A DNA stretch of 64,000 bases from contig NZ_VUNL01000003.1 in the NCBI RefSeq assembly GCF_009697385.1, forward strand, positions 1 through 64,000, written 5' to 3'. Numbering within the stretch: the first letter of the stretch is position 1; the number at the start of each line of letters is the position of its first letter. Positions 8,356-17,228 of this stretch are shown in pieces. The notes beneath the pieces are model-generated. The model searched no databases. It worked only from the letters and a program-made list of their open reading frames with translations, and had not been told where the DNA came from. The translations under genes were made by a program, and so were the position numbers. This DNA comes from Wylensekiella montiformis (GTDB lineage: Bacteria > Bacillota > Negativicutes > Selenomonadales > Selenomonadaceae).

Positions 8356-10047
8356 ATGGCTGAGCAGGAAAAACGGGCATGGTGGAAAGAAGCGGTGATT
8401 TATCAGATTTATCCGCGTTCCTTTGCAGACAGCAATGGTGATGGTATCGGGGATCTCAATGGTGTGACGGAGCATTTGGATTATCTGGCCCGGCTGGGGA
8501 TCGATGTGATCTGGCTGTCGCCGGTTTACCGGTCGCCGAATGACGATAACGGGTATGATATTTCAGATTATCGGAATATCATGGAAGAATTCGGCACGAT
8601 GGAGGATTTTGACCGGCTGCTGGCCGCCGCGCATGAGCGCCATATTCGTGTGGTTATGGATCTGGTGGTCAATCATACCTCCGATGAGCATCCCTGGTTC
8701 ATGGAAAGCCGCCAGTCAAAAGAAAATCCCTATCGCGATTATTATATTTGGAAGGATCCCAAGGATGGCCGGGAACCGAATAATTGGGAATCTTGGTTCA
8801 GCGGATCGGCCTGGCAATTTGATGAGCGAACCGGTCAGTATTACCTTCACTGCTTCAGCCGGAAGCAGCCGGACTTGAATTGGGAAAATCCCACCGTTCG
8901 GGAAGAGGTTTTTGATCTGATGGATTGGTGGTGCCGGAAGGGCATCGATGGCTTCCGCATGGATGTGATTTCCATGATCAGCAAGGATCAGGCGTTTCCG
9001 GATGGTCCGGACAAGGGCGACGGATTCGGTGATATGGCGCCATACGTCTGCAACGGTCCGCGCGTCCATGAATATCTGCAGGAGATGAATCGTCGGGTTC
9101 TTTCGCGGTATGATTTGCTTACGGTCGGCGAGGCGGCCGGCGTGACGGTGGAAGAGGCGAAAAAATATGCAAATGCGGAAGGTACTGAGCTGGGGATGGT
9201 CTTTCATTTCGAGCATACGGATGGAGCGGCCAATTCGGATGCTGTCATTGGCAAATGGACGGTGACGCCGCCGCGTCTTTCCTATGTGCGGCGGATTTTG
9301 AACAAATGGCAGACCGAATTAGAGGGCAAGGCATGGGGGAGTCTGTACTGGGATAATCATGACCAGCCGCGCGCGGTTTCCCGGTTCGGCAATGATTCTC
9401 CTAAGTGGCGTGAAAAATCAGCGGAAATGCTGGCAACGGTTCTGCACATGCAGAAGGGGACGCCGTATATTTATCAGGGTGAGGAAATTGGCATGACGAA
9501 CATGCGGTTTCATTCCGTGCATGATTGTGCGGATCTGGAGGAGAAGAATGCTTGGCAGCAGTATGTGGTCGAGCAAGGCGTTGTGGATGAGAAAACCATG
9601 CTGGACTGTTTTAATCATGTCGCGCGTGATAATGCCCGGACGCCGATGCAATGGGATGATACGGAAAATGCGGGATTTACGACAGGAAGCGCCTGGCTGG
9701 CTGTCAATCCGAATTATAAAACGATCAATGTCAAGGCGGCCTTGGCGGATCCCCACTCTATTTTCTACTATTATCAGCGGCTGATTCAGCTGCGCCATAC
9801 GCACCCGATTATTGTCTATGGCCGTTTCCGGCCACTCCTTGAAGACAGTGAAGAAATCTATGCGTACGAACGTGTGATGGACGGTCAGATCCTGACGGTG
9901 GCGGCGAATTGGACGGACCACGAAGCTGCCTGCCAGCTGGTCGAAGCGACAAAAGGCGAAATGCTCATCACAAATTATGCGGAGCATAAACCTGGCGTTT
10001 TACAGCCCTATGAAGTACAGGTTGTCTTGTATGATGATAAAGATTGA
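8356..10047 (+). CDS. Oligo-1,6-glucosidase-like GH13 alpha-glucosidase
   Basis: Cytosolic glycoside hydrolase of 563 residues. The (beta/alpha)8 motifs are clear: region I DLVVNHTSD (102-110), nucleophile Asp203 in GFRMDVIS, acid/base Glu259 in VGEAAG, and NHD at 334-336. The residue after the nucleophile is valine; in the GH13_31 group valine there goes with alpha-1,6 specificity and threonine or alanine with alpha-1,4, so isomaltose-type oligosaccharides are the likely substrate. I start at the ATG at 8356, after AAGGGTGG, rather than the TTG at 8311 left open upstream. No sugar transporter is adjacent and it has its own promoter. Confidence 0.88.
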   Translation: MAEQEKRAWWKEAVIYQIYPRSFADSNGDGIGDLNGVTEHLDYLARLGIDVIWLSPVYRSPNDDNGYDISDYRNIMEEFGTMEDFDRLLAAAHERHIRVVMDLVVNHTSDEHPWFMESRQSKENPYRDYYIWKDPKDGREPNNWESWFSGSAWQFDERTGQYYLHCFSRKQPDLNWENPTVREEVFDLMDWWCRKGIDGFRMDVISMISKDQAFPDGPDKGDGFGDMAPYVCNGPRVHEYLQEMNRRVLSRYDLLTVGEAAGVTVEEAKKYANAEGTELGMVFHFEHTDGAANSDAVIGKWTVTPPRLSYVRRILNKWQTELEGKAWGSLYWDNHDQPRAVSRFGNDSPKWREKSAEMLATVLHMQKGTPYIYQGEEIGMTNMRFHSVHDCADLEEKNAWQQYVVEQGVVDEKTMLDCFNHVARDNARTPMQWDDTENAGFTTGSAWLAVNPNYKTINVKAALADPHSIFYYYQRLIQLRHTHPIIVYGRFRPLLEDSEEIYAYERVMDGQILTVAANWTDHEAACQLVEATKGEMLITNYAEHKPGVLQPYEVQVVLYDDKD

Positions 10048-10072
10048 CGGAATCCGGATAAAATGATACAAT
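10044..10072 (+). promoter_or_regulatory. Strong promoter for the polyamine operon leader
   Basis: TTGACG at 10044-10049, an exact 17-base spacer, then TACAAT at 10067-10072. It overlaps the glucosidase stop codon. Predicted transcription starts near 10080, roughly 300 bases before the first codon of the decarboxylase gene. Confidence 0.72.
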
Positions 10073-10079
10073 TCATGAG

Positions 10080-10360
10080 GGTGAGAAGACGTGCGTTTTC
10101 AGTGCCTGACATTATTGATTGAGTAGCCGGCAGTGCCTGAGGTAAATGGCCGGTCCTGTATCTTGCCGTCTGGCAGAGACAGGAGGACTCAAATTTTGCG
10201 ATGAAGAAATACATACATCTTGTGAAACGGTCAATAAGAGCGGGCAGCAGAGCGCATGAGAGTCAAAACGGAAAAGCGGTTTTCGGGGCAAAGAGGCTCC
10301 GGACGTTATTAACGATAGCGACGATAGAGCAGACCGGATGAAGATTCGGTCTGCTTTTTC
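10080..10360 (+). ncRNA. Structured leader or small RNA ahead of the polyamine operon
   Basis: The 331-base gap before the decarboxylase gene has no credible reading frame. It has a near-consensus promoter at its left end and an intrinsic terminator 19 bases before the start codon. In between are several hairpins: CCGGC/GCCGG around 10129-10156, a two-part stem GTCCTGT...ACAGGAGGAC with an inner TTGCC/GGCAG arm (about 10154-10190), and CGGAAAAGCGGTTTTCGG near 10270-10287. This layout is typical of transcription attenuators and riboswitches. I do not recognise a known class: lysine, SAM and guanidine motifs were looked for by eye and not found. It could also be a free-standing sRNA. Confidence 0.5.
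10328..10360 (+). terminator. Intrinsic terminator/attenuator before speA
   Basis: A perfect 9-bp stem (AGCAGACCG at 10328-10336 with CGGTCTGCT at 10347-10355) is followed by TTTTC, directly before the TCTGGAGGG ribosome binding site of the next gene. Confidence 0.8.
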
Positions 10361-10378
10361 ATTTATCTGGAGGGAAAA

Positions 10379-11845
10379 ATGGATCGTATCAATCAGCATA
10401 CGGCGCCGGTTTATGAGGCGCTGATGGAATTTCGCAAGCGGCGGGTGGTTCCCTTTGATGTACCGGGACATAAACGAGGAAGGGGAAATCCGGAGCTGTT
10501 GGAATTTTTGGGGGAGAAATGTGTCGGTGTCGATGTGAATTCGATGAAGATGCTGGATAATCTCGGACATCCGGTTTCTGTTATCCGCGAGGCGGAGGAA
10601 TTGACGGCAGATGCGTTTGGTGCGGATCATGCTTTTTTTATGGTGAATGGTACGACTTCTGCGGTTCAGGCCATGGTCCTTGCAACGATACGGGACGGGG
10701 ACGAGATTTTGCTGCCGCGTAATGTCCATAAAAGCGTCATCAATGCGTTGGTCCTTTGCGGCGGCATTCCGGTTTATGTTCCAGTCCGCGTGAATCATGA
10801 TATCGGCATTGCGACAGGCATGGCGCTTAGTGATATCGAACAGGCGATTCGTGAGCATCCGAAGGCTAAGGCCATTTTTGTCAATAACCCGACGTATTAT
10901 GGAATCGCTTCGGATTTGGCTGGTATCGTGAAGCTGGCGCATCGCGCCGGCATGAAGGTGCTGGCGGATGAAGCGCATGGCACGCATCTTTATTTTGGCG
11001 AAAATCTCCCCGTGTCCGGTATGGCAGCCGGGGCAGATCTGGCCGCCGTATCGATGCACAAGTCTGGCGGGAGCCTGACGCAGAGTTCGATCATGCTCTG
11101 CGGCCCCGGGGTGGATGCGGAGTATGTGCGTCAGATTATCAATCTGACGCAGACGACAAGTGCTTCTTATCTGCTGATTTCCAGTCTGGATCTGTCGCGG
11201 CGGAATCTCGCCCTGCATGGTGAGACCGCGTTTCGCAGGGTGAGCTCTATGGCGGAATACGCCCGTTCGGAAATCAATGATTTGGGCGGCTATTATGCGT
11301 ATGGACGTGAGCTGGTAGACGGTGAAAGCGTCTTTGATTTTGATGTGACGAAGCTGTCTGTTTATACGCAGGGAATCGGTCTTACCGGCATTGAGGTTTA
11401 TGATCTGCTGCGGGATGAATACGATATTCAGATTGAATTCGGTGATATCGGCAATGTTCTTGCTTATATTTCGATCGGCGATCGCATTCAGGATATCGAG
11501 CGGCTGGTCGGTGCGCTGGAAGATATTGCCCGCCGTTTTGCTAAGGAAAAGCGGCAGCTTTATGTCGGAGAGTTTATCGCACCGGAACGGGTCTGTACGC
11601 CAAAGGAGGCGTTTTATGCAGATGGCGAGCAGTTGCCGCTGGCCGAAGCGGCCGGACGGATATCCGGAGAGATTCTCATGTGTTATCCGCCGGGGATTCC
11701 GATTCTGACACCGGGCGAACGCATTACGAAGGAGATTTTAGAGTATATCGAGTATTCCCGAGAGAAGGGTTGTTCCCTGCAGGGCACAAAAGATCCGGAG
11801 TGCCGGATGATTCGCGTGCTGCGGAATGGTTTGGCAGAAAGGTAG
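10379..11845 (+). CDS. speA: Arginine decarboxylase-like PLP enzyme (aminotransferase fold, SpeA/YaaO type)
   Basis: Fold-I PLP decarboxylase of 488 residues, the length of Bacillus-type SpeA and much shorter than the enterobacterial enzymes with wing domains. Visible: PFDVPGHKRG near residue 25, a VNGTTSA phosphate-binding turn, DEAHGTHLYF (Asp197 should hold the PLP ring nitrogen) and SMHKSGG with Lys228 as the Schiff-base lysine. The family acts on arginine, lysine or ornithine; the operon's agmatine deiminase and N-carbamoylputrescine amidase argue for arginine to agmatine. It is the first gene of a six-gene operon whose members overlap or are spaced by about 20 bases or less. Confidence 0.85.
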   Translation: MDRINQHTAPVYEALMEFRKRRVVPFDVPGHKRGRGNPELLEFLGEKCVGVDVNSMKMLDNLGHPVSVIREAEELTADAFGADHAFFMVNGTTSAVQAMVLATIRDGDEILLPRNVHKSVINALVLCGGIPVYVPVRVNHDIGIATGMALSDIEQAIREHPKAKAIFVNNPTYYGIASDLAGIVKLAHRAGMKVLADEAHGTHLYFGENLPVSGMAAGADLAAVSMHKSGGSLTQSSIMLCGPGVDAEYVRQIINLTQTTSASYLLISSLDLSRRNLALHGETAFRRVSSMAEYARSEINDLGGYYAYGRELVDGESVFDFDVTKLSVYTQGIGLTGIEVYDLLRDEYDIQIEFGDIGNVLAYISIGDRIQDIERLVGALEDIARRFAKEKRQLYVGEFIAPERVCTPKEAFYADGEQLPLAEAAGRISGEILMCYPPGIPILTPGERITKEILEYIEYSREKGCSLQGTKDPECRMIRVLRNGLAER

Positions 11846-11852
11846 GAATGAT

Positions 11853-12713
11853 ATGGAGATCTGGTTTTCACAAAAGGATACCGAAAACGTCAAAACTTCG
11901 GTCCGCGTGGATAAGCAGCTTTTTTCCAGCCAGAGTGAGTATCAGCGCATTGATGTATTCCAATCGCAGGAATTTGGCCGGATGATTGTACTCGATGGAG
12001 AAATCATTTTTTCCGAAGCCGATGAATTTATTTATAACGAAATGGTGGTGCATGTGCCGATGGCGGTGCATCCGCATGTCCGCAATGTGCTGATTATCGG
12101 CGGCGGTGACGGCGGTGTGGCAAAGGTGCTCACGCAATATCCGGAAATCGAGTCGATTGACGTAGTAGAGCCGGATGAGATGTTTATCGAGGTTTCGCAA
12201 AGATTCTTTCCGGAGACCGCTAAGGGATTTGATGATCAGCGGGTTCAGATCACCAATATGGATGGGCTTCGGTTTCTGCGGCGCTGTACAGACCGCTATG
12301 ATCTGATTATCAATGATTCCACGGACCCGTTCGGGCATACGGAGGGGCTTTTTACCCGGGAGTTTTATGGCAACTGTTTCCGGGCCCTGCATGCGGACGG
12401 AATTATGGTTTATCAGCATGGGAGTCCCTTTTATGAGGAGGACGAGGCGGCTTTCCGTGCCATGCACCGCAAGGCATATCAGAGTTTTCCTGTGAGCCGT
12501 GTGTATCAGGCCAGTATTCCGACGTGTCCGGCGGGAATCTGGATGTTCGGGTTTGCGTCGAAAAAATATCATCCGCTGGATGATTTCGATGCGGCCCGCT
12601 GGGATAAACGCGGGCTTAAAACGTGGTATTATACGACGCATTTGCATAAAGGCGCATTTATGCTGCCGAAATATGTCGAAGATATTCTTTCAGAGGAGGA
12701 AAATAAAAAATGA
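11853..12713 (+). CDS. speE: Spermidine synthase-like aminopropyltransferase
   Basis: Rossmann-fold transferase of 286 residues. The nucleotide-binding loop GGGDGGVAKVL, the acidic EPDEMFIEVS strand end and the catalytic-loop aspartates in NDSTDPFGH are all as in SpeE. The family moves an aminopropyl group from decarboxylated S-adenosylmethionine to putrescine. No speD (AdoMet decarboxylase) is present in the window, and the next two genes encode a route to spermidine that does not need it. The start is the ATG at 11853, 7 bases after the speA stop. Its stop overlaps the next start by four bases (ATGA). Confidence 0.87.
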   Translation: MEIWFSQKDTENVKTSVRVDKQLFSSQSEYQRIDVFQSQEFGRMIVLDGEIIFSEADEFIYNEMVVHVPMAVHPHVRNVLIIGGGDGGVAKVLTQYPEIESIDVVEPDEMFIEVSQRFFPETAKGFDDQRVQITNMDGLRFLRRCTDRYDLIINDSTDPFGHTEGLFTREFYGNCFRALHADGIMVYQHGSPFYEEDEAAFRAMHRKAYQSFPVSRVYQASIPTCPAGIWMFGFASKKYHPLDDFDAARWDKRGLKTWYYTTHLHKGAFMLPKYVEDILSEEENKK

Positions 12714-13969
12714 GCAAATTGATGATTATTGGCTGCGGCGGCGTGGCTTCTGTGGCGATTCACAAAGTATGCCAGAACGATCAGGTCTTTGATGAATTGA
12801 TGATTGCGAGCCGCACGGTGTCCAAATGCGACGCGCTGAAGGAAAAGCTGCAGGAGAAGACGCGGACGAAGATTACGACGGCGCAGATCGATGCAGATGA
12901 TACAGAAGCACTCACACAGCTTATCCGGGATTATCAGCCGGATGCGGTGCTCAACGTGGCCCTGCCGTATCAGGATCTGACCATTATGGATGCCTGTCTG
13001 GCAGCCGGTGTCGACTATATTGACACGGCCAATTATGAACCGGAAGACACCGAAGATCCAGTCTGGCGCGAGGCTTATGAGAAACGCTGCAAGGAACTTG
13101 GCTTTTCTGCCTATTTTGATTATTCCTGGCAATGGGCTTATGCGGACAAATACAAGGAAGCCGGTCTTACGGCGTTGTTGGGAACGGGCTTTGATCCGGG
13201 CGTGACCTCTGTTTTTGCCGCTTACGCCAAAAAGCATTATTTCGATACGATCGATACGATTGATATTTTGGACTGCAATGGCGGCGATCATGGCTATGCC
13301 TTTGCGACGAATTTCAATCCGGAAATCAATCTGCGGGAGGTTTCTGCGCCGGGTTCTTATCTGGAAAACGGCAAATGGGTTGAAGTGCCGGCGATGAGCA
13401 TCAAGCGCGAATACAACTTCGATGGCGTCGGGAAAAAGGATATGTATCTGCTTCATCATGAGGAGATCGAGGCGCTGGGGCGCAATATGCCGGAAGTGCG
13501 CCGCATTCGTTTCTTTATGACGTTTGGACAGAGTTACCTGGATCATATGCGCTGTCTTGAAGATGTAGGTATGCTTTCCACGACGCCGGTTTCTTATCAA
13601 GGGCAGGAAATCGTGCCGATTCAGTTCCTCAAGGCATTGCTGCCGGACCCGGCATCTCTTGGCCCGCGCACAAAGGGCAAGACCAATATTGGCTGTATTT
13701 TTACCGGTATGAAGGATGGAAAGAAGCGTTCGATTTATATTTATAATGTCTGCGATCATCAGTCCTGCTATCGCGAAGTCGGTTCGCAGGCGATTTCCTA
13801 TACGACGGGGGTGCCGGCTATGATTGGTGCGATGATGGTTGTGACCGGTCAGTGGAAAAAGCCGGGCGTGTTTACGACGGATGAATTCGATCCGGATCCT
13901 TATATGGAGGCGCTGAATCAGTGGGGACTTCCGTGGGTGGTGGAAGAGAACCCGGTATTGGTGGATTGA
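12710..13969 (+). CDS. Carboxy(nor)spermidine dehydrogenase, saccharopine dehydrogenase family
   Basis: NAD(P)-dependent reductase of 419 residues. The N-terminal Rossmann glycine-rich loop GCGGVASVAIHK at residues 8-19 is followed by a saccharopine-reductase-type domain. The family condenses aspartate beta-semialdehyde with a diamine (putrescine, diaminopropane, or agmatine in some bacteria) and reduces the imine. Coupling by ATGA overlap to speE and by 12 bases to the decarboxylase gene supports carboxyspermidine synthesis. The diamine used cannot be decided from sequence by eye. Confidence 0.85.
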   Translation: MSKLMIIGCGGVASVAIHKVCQNDQVFDELMIASRTVSKCDALKEKLQEKTRTKITTAQIDADDTEALTQLIRDYQPDAVLNVALPYQDLTIMDACLAAGVDYIDTANYEPEDTEDPVWREAYEKRCKELGFSAYFDYSWQWAYADKYKEAGLTALLGTGFDPGVTSVFAAYAKKHYFDTIDTIDILDCNGGDHGYAFATNFNPEINLREVSAPGSYLENGKWVEVPAMSIKREYNFDGVGKKDMYLLHHEEIEALGRNMPEVRRIRFFMTFGQSYLDHMRCLEDVGMLSTTPVSYQGQEIVPIQFLKALLPDPASLGPRTKGKTNIGCIFTGMKDGKKRSIYIYNVCDHQSCYREVGSQAISYTTGVPAMIGAMMVVTGQWKKPGVFTTDEFDPDPYMEALNQWGLPWVVEENPVLVD

Positions 13970-13981
13970 CGGAGAGTGCCT

Positions 13982-15151
13982 ATGAAGATCAATGAAATAC
14001 CGACTCCCGCTTATGTGGTCGATGAACAGGCTCTGGAAAAGAACCTCCGGATTCTCGGGGAGGTTAAAAAAAAGGCGGGATGCCGTATTCTGCTCGCGCA
14101 GAAAGCCTTTTCCATGTTTGCGGAGTATCCGCTGATCCGGCGCTATCTGGACGGGGCCACAGCCAGCGGGTTGTTTGAAGCCCGGCTTGGTGCAGAGGAA
14201 ATGGGCGGAGAAAATCATGTTTTTTCTCCAGCCTACCGCCCGGAGGAGATTCGATCGATCGCTGCGCTTTGCGATCACGTCATCTTCAATTCGGTGGCGC
14301 AGCTTCGCCGGTTCGGCGGGACGGTCCGTGCGGTTCAGCAGGAGCGAGGCATCCGCGGCGGGATTGGTCTGCGCATCAATCCCGCATGTTCGACACAGGA
14401 TCATGCGATTTATGACCCCTGTGCGCCGGGCTCGCGGCTTGGCGTGACGGTTGAGGCTTTCCGTCAGGCATTGGAGGAAGAGCCGGATTTTTTGGATCGG
14501 ATTGACGGGCTGCATTTTCATACGCTTTGCGAGCAGAACAGCGATGCGCTGGAGCAGACGCTGCAGGCTGTGGAGGAAGGCTTCGGCTCATGGCTGGCTG
14601 ATGCGCAGATTCGGTGGCTTAACATGGGCGGCGGGCATCATATCACGCGTCCGGATTATGACCGGGAACGACTGATCCGGCTGGTACAGCATGTGCGCCG
14701 CACCTATGGCACAGAGGTCTATCTGGAGCCGGGCGAAGCCGTGGCTTACCATGCCGGATATCTGGTGACGGAAGTGCTCGATACGGTAGAAAACGGAGGC
14801 GTTCATACTTTGCTGCTCGACGCGTCTGCGGCCTGTCATATGCCGGATGTTTTAGAGATGCCGTATCGGCCGCCTCTTCGCGATGCGGGACAGCCGCAGG
14901 AACGGCCTTATACCTACCGGTTGTCTTCCTGCACCTGTCTGGCCGGTGATATCATTGGCGATTATTCGTTTGACCGGCCGATCGGAGCGGGGGATCGTCT
15001 TTATTTTGAAGATATGGCGATTTACTCGATGGTCAAAAACAACACCTTTAACGGTATGGCGCTGCCGTCGATCTGGCGGATGGACGGCAGCGGCGAGTGC
15101 CGGCTCGTAAGGCGTTTCGGTTATGAAGATTTCAAGCAAAGGTTATCCTGA
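13982..15151 (+). CDS. nspC: Carboxynorspermidine/carboxyspermidine decarboxylase
   Basis: Alanine-racemase-fold PLP decarboxylase of 389 residues. The PLP lysine lies in LAQKAFSM near residue 43, and HFHTLCEQ, MGGGHHIT and the late CLAGDIIGDY segment (active-site cysteine/aspartate) follow in family order. It removes the carboxyl group left by the preceding dehydrogenase to give spermidine, or aminopropylagmatine if agmatine is the acceptor. I start at the ATG at 13982 behind GGAGAG; an upstream GTG at 13976 overlaps that ribosome binding site. Confidence 0.88.
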   Translation: MKINEIPTPAYVVDEQALEKNLRILGEVKKKAGCRILLAQKAFSMFAEYPLIRRYLDGATASGLFEARLGAEEMGGENHVFSPAYRPEEIRSIAALCDHVIFNSVAQLRRFGGTVRAVQQERGIRGGIGLRINPACSTQDHAIYDPCAPGSRLGVTVEAFRQALEEEPDFLDRIDGLHFHTLCEQNSDALEQTLQAVEEGFGSWLADAQIRWLNMGGGHHITRPDYDRERLIRLVQHVRRTYGTEVYLEPGEAVAYHAGYLVTEVLDTVENGGVHTLLLDASAACHMPDVLEMPYRPPLRDAGQPQERPYTYRLSSCTCLAGDIIGDYSFDRPIGAGDRLYFEDMAIYSMVKNNTFNGMALPSIWRMDGSGECRLVRRFGYEDFKQRLS

Positions 15152-15171
15152 GAAGGAGAAGGGAGGCGTTC

Positions 15172-16296
15172 ATGGGAGCGTTGCATACCTATCCATGCGA
15201 GGATGGTTTTTATATGCCGGGAGAATATGAACCGCATCATGGAACCTTTCTCATCTGGCCGATTCGTCCGGGTTCATGGACGAACGGCGGACGGGAGGCG
15301 AAGCCGGTTATTGCCCGGTTGGCCAGTGAGATTGCGGCAGAAGAGGAAGTGTATCTGCTCACGGACGCGGCGCATCGGGAAGAGGCAGGCAGGATGACCG
15401 GCGCCGGTCGGAATGGACGGATTCATCTGCTCGAGATCCCGACGAATGATGCCTGGGCCCGTGATATGGGGCCTACCTATGTAGTCGATGGCAAAGGCCG
15501 CAGGCGGGGAATCAGCTGGCGGTTCAATGCCTGGGGCGGTGAAGTAGACGGCCTCTATGCGGACTATGCGCTGGATGATGCGGCCGCGGAAAAAATGTGC
15601 GCTGCGCTGCAGGATAGATGTTATGATGCCGGGGATTTCGTTTTGGAGGGCGGTTCGTTTCATACCGATGGCGAAGGGACGGCTGTGGTGACCGAGGCAT
15701 GTCTTTTGAGCCGCGGCAGGAATCCTCAGCTTACCCGGGAGGAAATCGAACATCGTCTGAAACAATATCTTGGTGTGCAAAAAGTCATCTGGCTGCCCCG
15801 TGGTATCTATCAGGATGAAACGAATGAGCATGTCGATAACGTCTTTGCCTTTGTGCGTCCGGGGGAAGCCTTGCTGGCCTGGTCGGACGATGAATCCGAT
15901 CCGCAATATGCGCTGAGCCGGGCAGATCTGGCTGTGCTGGAGCGGGAGACGGATGCCAAGGGACGGATGATCCGCATCCATAAGCTTCCGGTTCCTTCTG
16001 TACCGGTCCGTATGACTGGCACAGAGCTGGCAGGGCTGGCCTTTGAACCGGGAGAGGATCGGCGTGAAGAAGGCGAGCGTCTGGCCGCCAGTTATGTGAA
16101 TTTTTATCTTTGCAACGGGAAGGTTTTACTGCCGCAGTTCGGCGATCCGATGGACGAACGAGCAGTCCGGATTCTGTCGGATTGTTTTTCGGACCGGAAG
16201 GTGGTTCCGATTTATGCACGCTCCATTATTGTCGGCGGCGGGAACTTTCATTGTCTGACGCAGCAGATTCCAGAAAGAGAGCAGGAGGATTCATGA
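15172..16296 (+). CDS. aguA: Agmatine deiminase
   Basis: Pentein-fold amidinohydrolase of 374 residues that converts agmatine to N-carbamoylputrescine and ammonia. Family marks: the MPGEYEPH-like N terminus, NDAWARDMGP, EGGSFHTDGEGT, a histidine in NEHVDNVF, and the catalytic Cys361 in GGGNFHCLTQQ near the C terminus. It follows nspC after 20 bases and its stop overlaps the next start (ATGA), as expected for AguA-AguB translational coupling. It could also act on aminopropylagmatine if the operon uses that route. Confidence 0.93.
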   Translation: MGALHTYPCEDGFYMPGEYEPHHGTFLIWPIRPGSWTNGGREAKPVIARLASEIAAEEEVYLLTDAAHREEAGRMTGAGRNGRIHLLEIPTNDAWARDMGPTYVVDGKGRRRGISWRFNAWGGEVDGLYADYALDDAAAEKMCAALQDRCYDAGDFVLEGGSFHTDGEGTAVVTEACLLSRGRNPQLTREEIEHRLKQYLGVQKVIWLPRGIYQDETNEHVDNVFAFVRPGEALLAWSDDESDPQYALSRADLAVLERETDAKGRMIRIHKLPVPSVPVRMTGTELAGLAFEPGEDRREEGERLAASYVNFYLCNGKVLLPQFGDPMDERAVRILSDCFSDRKVVPIYARSIIVGGGNFHCLTQQIPEREQEDS

Positions 16297-17168
16297 GAAC
16301 AGTTACTGTGGCAGCCATCCAGATGAAGATGGCTGCGGAACCGGAAGCAAACATCAAAAAAGCGGACCAAATGGTCCGCGAGGCCGCCGCACAGGGCGCA
16401 CAGATTATTCTGCTGCCGGAGTTGTTTGAACGGCCGTATTTCTGTCAGGAACGCCAGTATGACTATTATCACTATGCGCTGCCGCTGCAGGAGAATCCGG
16501 CGGTTCACCGGCTGCAGGACACGGCCCGGGAACTGGAAGTGGTGCTGCCGGTTAGTTTTTATGAACGGGATGAAACGCGTTTGTTTAACAGTGTTGCCAT
16601 GCTGGATGCGGACGGTACTGTTTTGGGCGTTTATCGCAAGACGCATATCCCCGATGATCATTACTATCAGGAAAAGTTTTATTTTACGCCGGGCAATACC
16701 GGATTTAAAGTGTGGGACACGCGTTATGGACGGATCGGCGTGGGAATCTGCTGGGATCAGTGGTTTCCCGAGGCAGCGCGCTGCATGGCGTTAGCCGGAG
16801 CTGAACTGCTGCTTTATCCGACGGCCATCGGCTCGGAACCGATTCTTTCTACCGACAGTATGCCGCACTGGCGCCGCTGTATGCAGGGGCATGCGGGCTG
16901 TAATCTTGTGCCGGTGGCTGCGGCCAACCGCGTCGGGCTGGAAACCGTTCATCCCAGCGCCGAAAACGGCGGACAGGAGTCTTCCCTGCGTTTTTATGGT
17001 TCGTCATTCCTTGCGGATGGAACCGGGGCTATTGTCGCGGAAGCCGGGCGGGATGAGGAGACGATCATTCAGGCATCCTTTGATCTGGACTTGTGCCGTC
17101 AGGAAAGAATGAGCTGGGGTGTATTTCGCGACCGGCGGCCGGAATGTTATCATGCTCTTACGAAATGA
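16293..17168 (+). CDS. aguB: N-carbamoylputrescine amidase
   Basis: Nitrilase-superfamily amidase of 291 residues that hydrolyses N-carbamoylputrescine to putrescine, CO2 and ammonia. The Glu-Lys-Cys triad is Glu43 (LLPELFERPYF), Lys116 (YRKTHIPDD) and Cys153 (GICWDQWFPEAAR); the last motif is typical of AguB. The chosen ATG at 16293 overlaps the aguA stop behind GAGCAGGAGG; the frame is open upstream but inside aguA. Last gene of the polyamine operon. Confidence 0.94.
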   Translation: MRTVTVAAIQMKMAAEPEANIKKADQMVREAAAQGAQIILLPELFERPYFCQERQYDYYHYALPLQENPAVHRLQDTARELEVVLPVSFYERDETRLFNSVAMLDADGTVLGVYRKTHIPDDHYYQEKFYFTPGNTGFKVWDTRYGRIGVGICWDQWFPEAARCMALAGAELLLYPTAIGSEPILSTDSMPHWRRCMQGHAGCNLVPVAAANRVGLETVHPSAENGGQESSLRFYGSSFLADGTGAIVAEAGRDEETIIQASFDLDLCRQERMSWGVFRDRRPECYHALTK

Positions 17169-17228
17169 GCCGCGCCATCTTTGGCCGCATGAAACATACC
17201 TCTGTGACAGAGAAAGGCGGAACGTTTT

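Noticed and set aside
10080..10327. Lysine riboswitch in the polyamine leader
   Set aside because: A GTGCG fragment is present, but the conserved junction and CCGAAG-type elements are missing.
12629..14521. 630-codon minus-strand frame opposite the carboxyspermidine genes
   Set aside because: Shadow of two well-supported plus-strand enzymes; composition is Arg/His/Ile-rich as expected of reverse frames.
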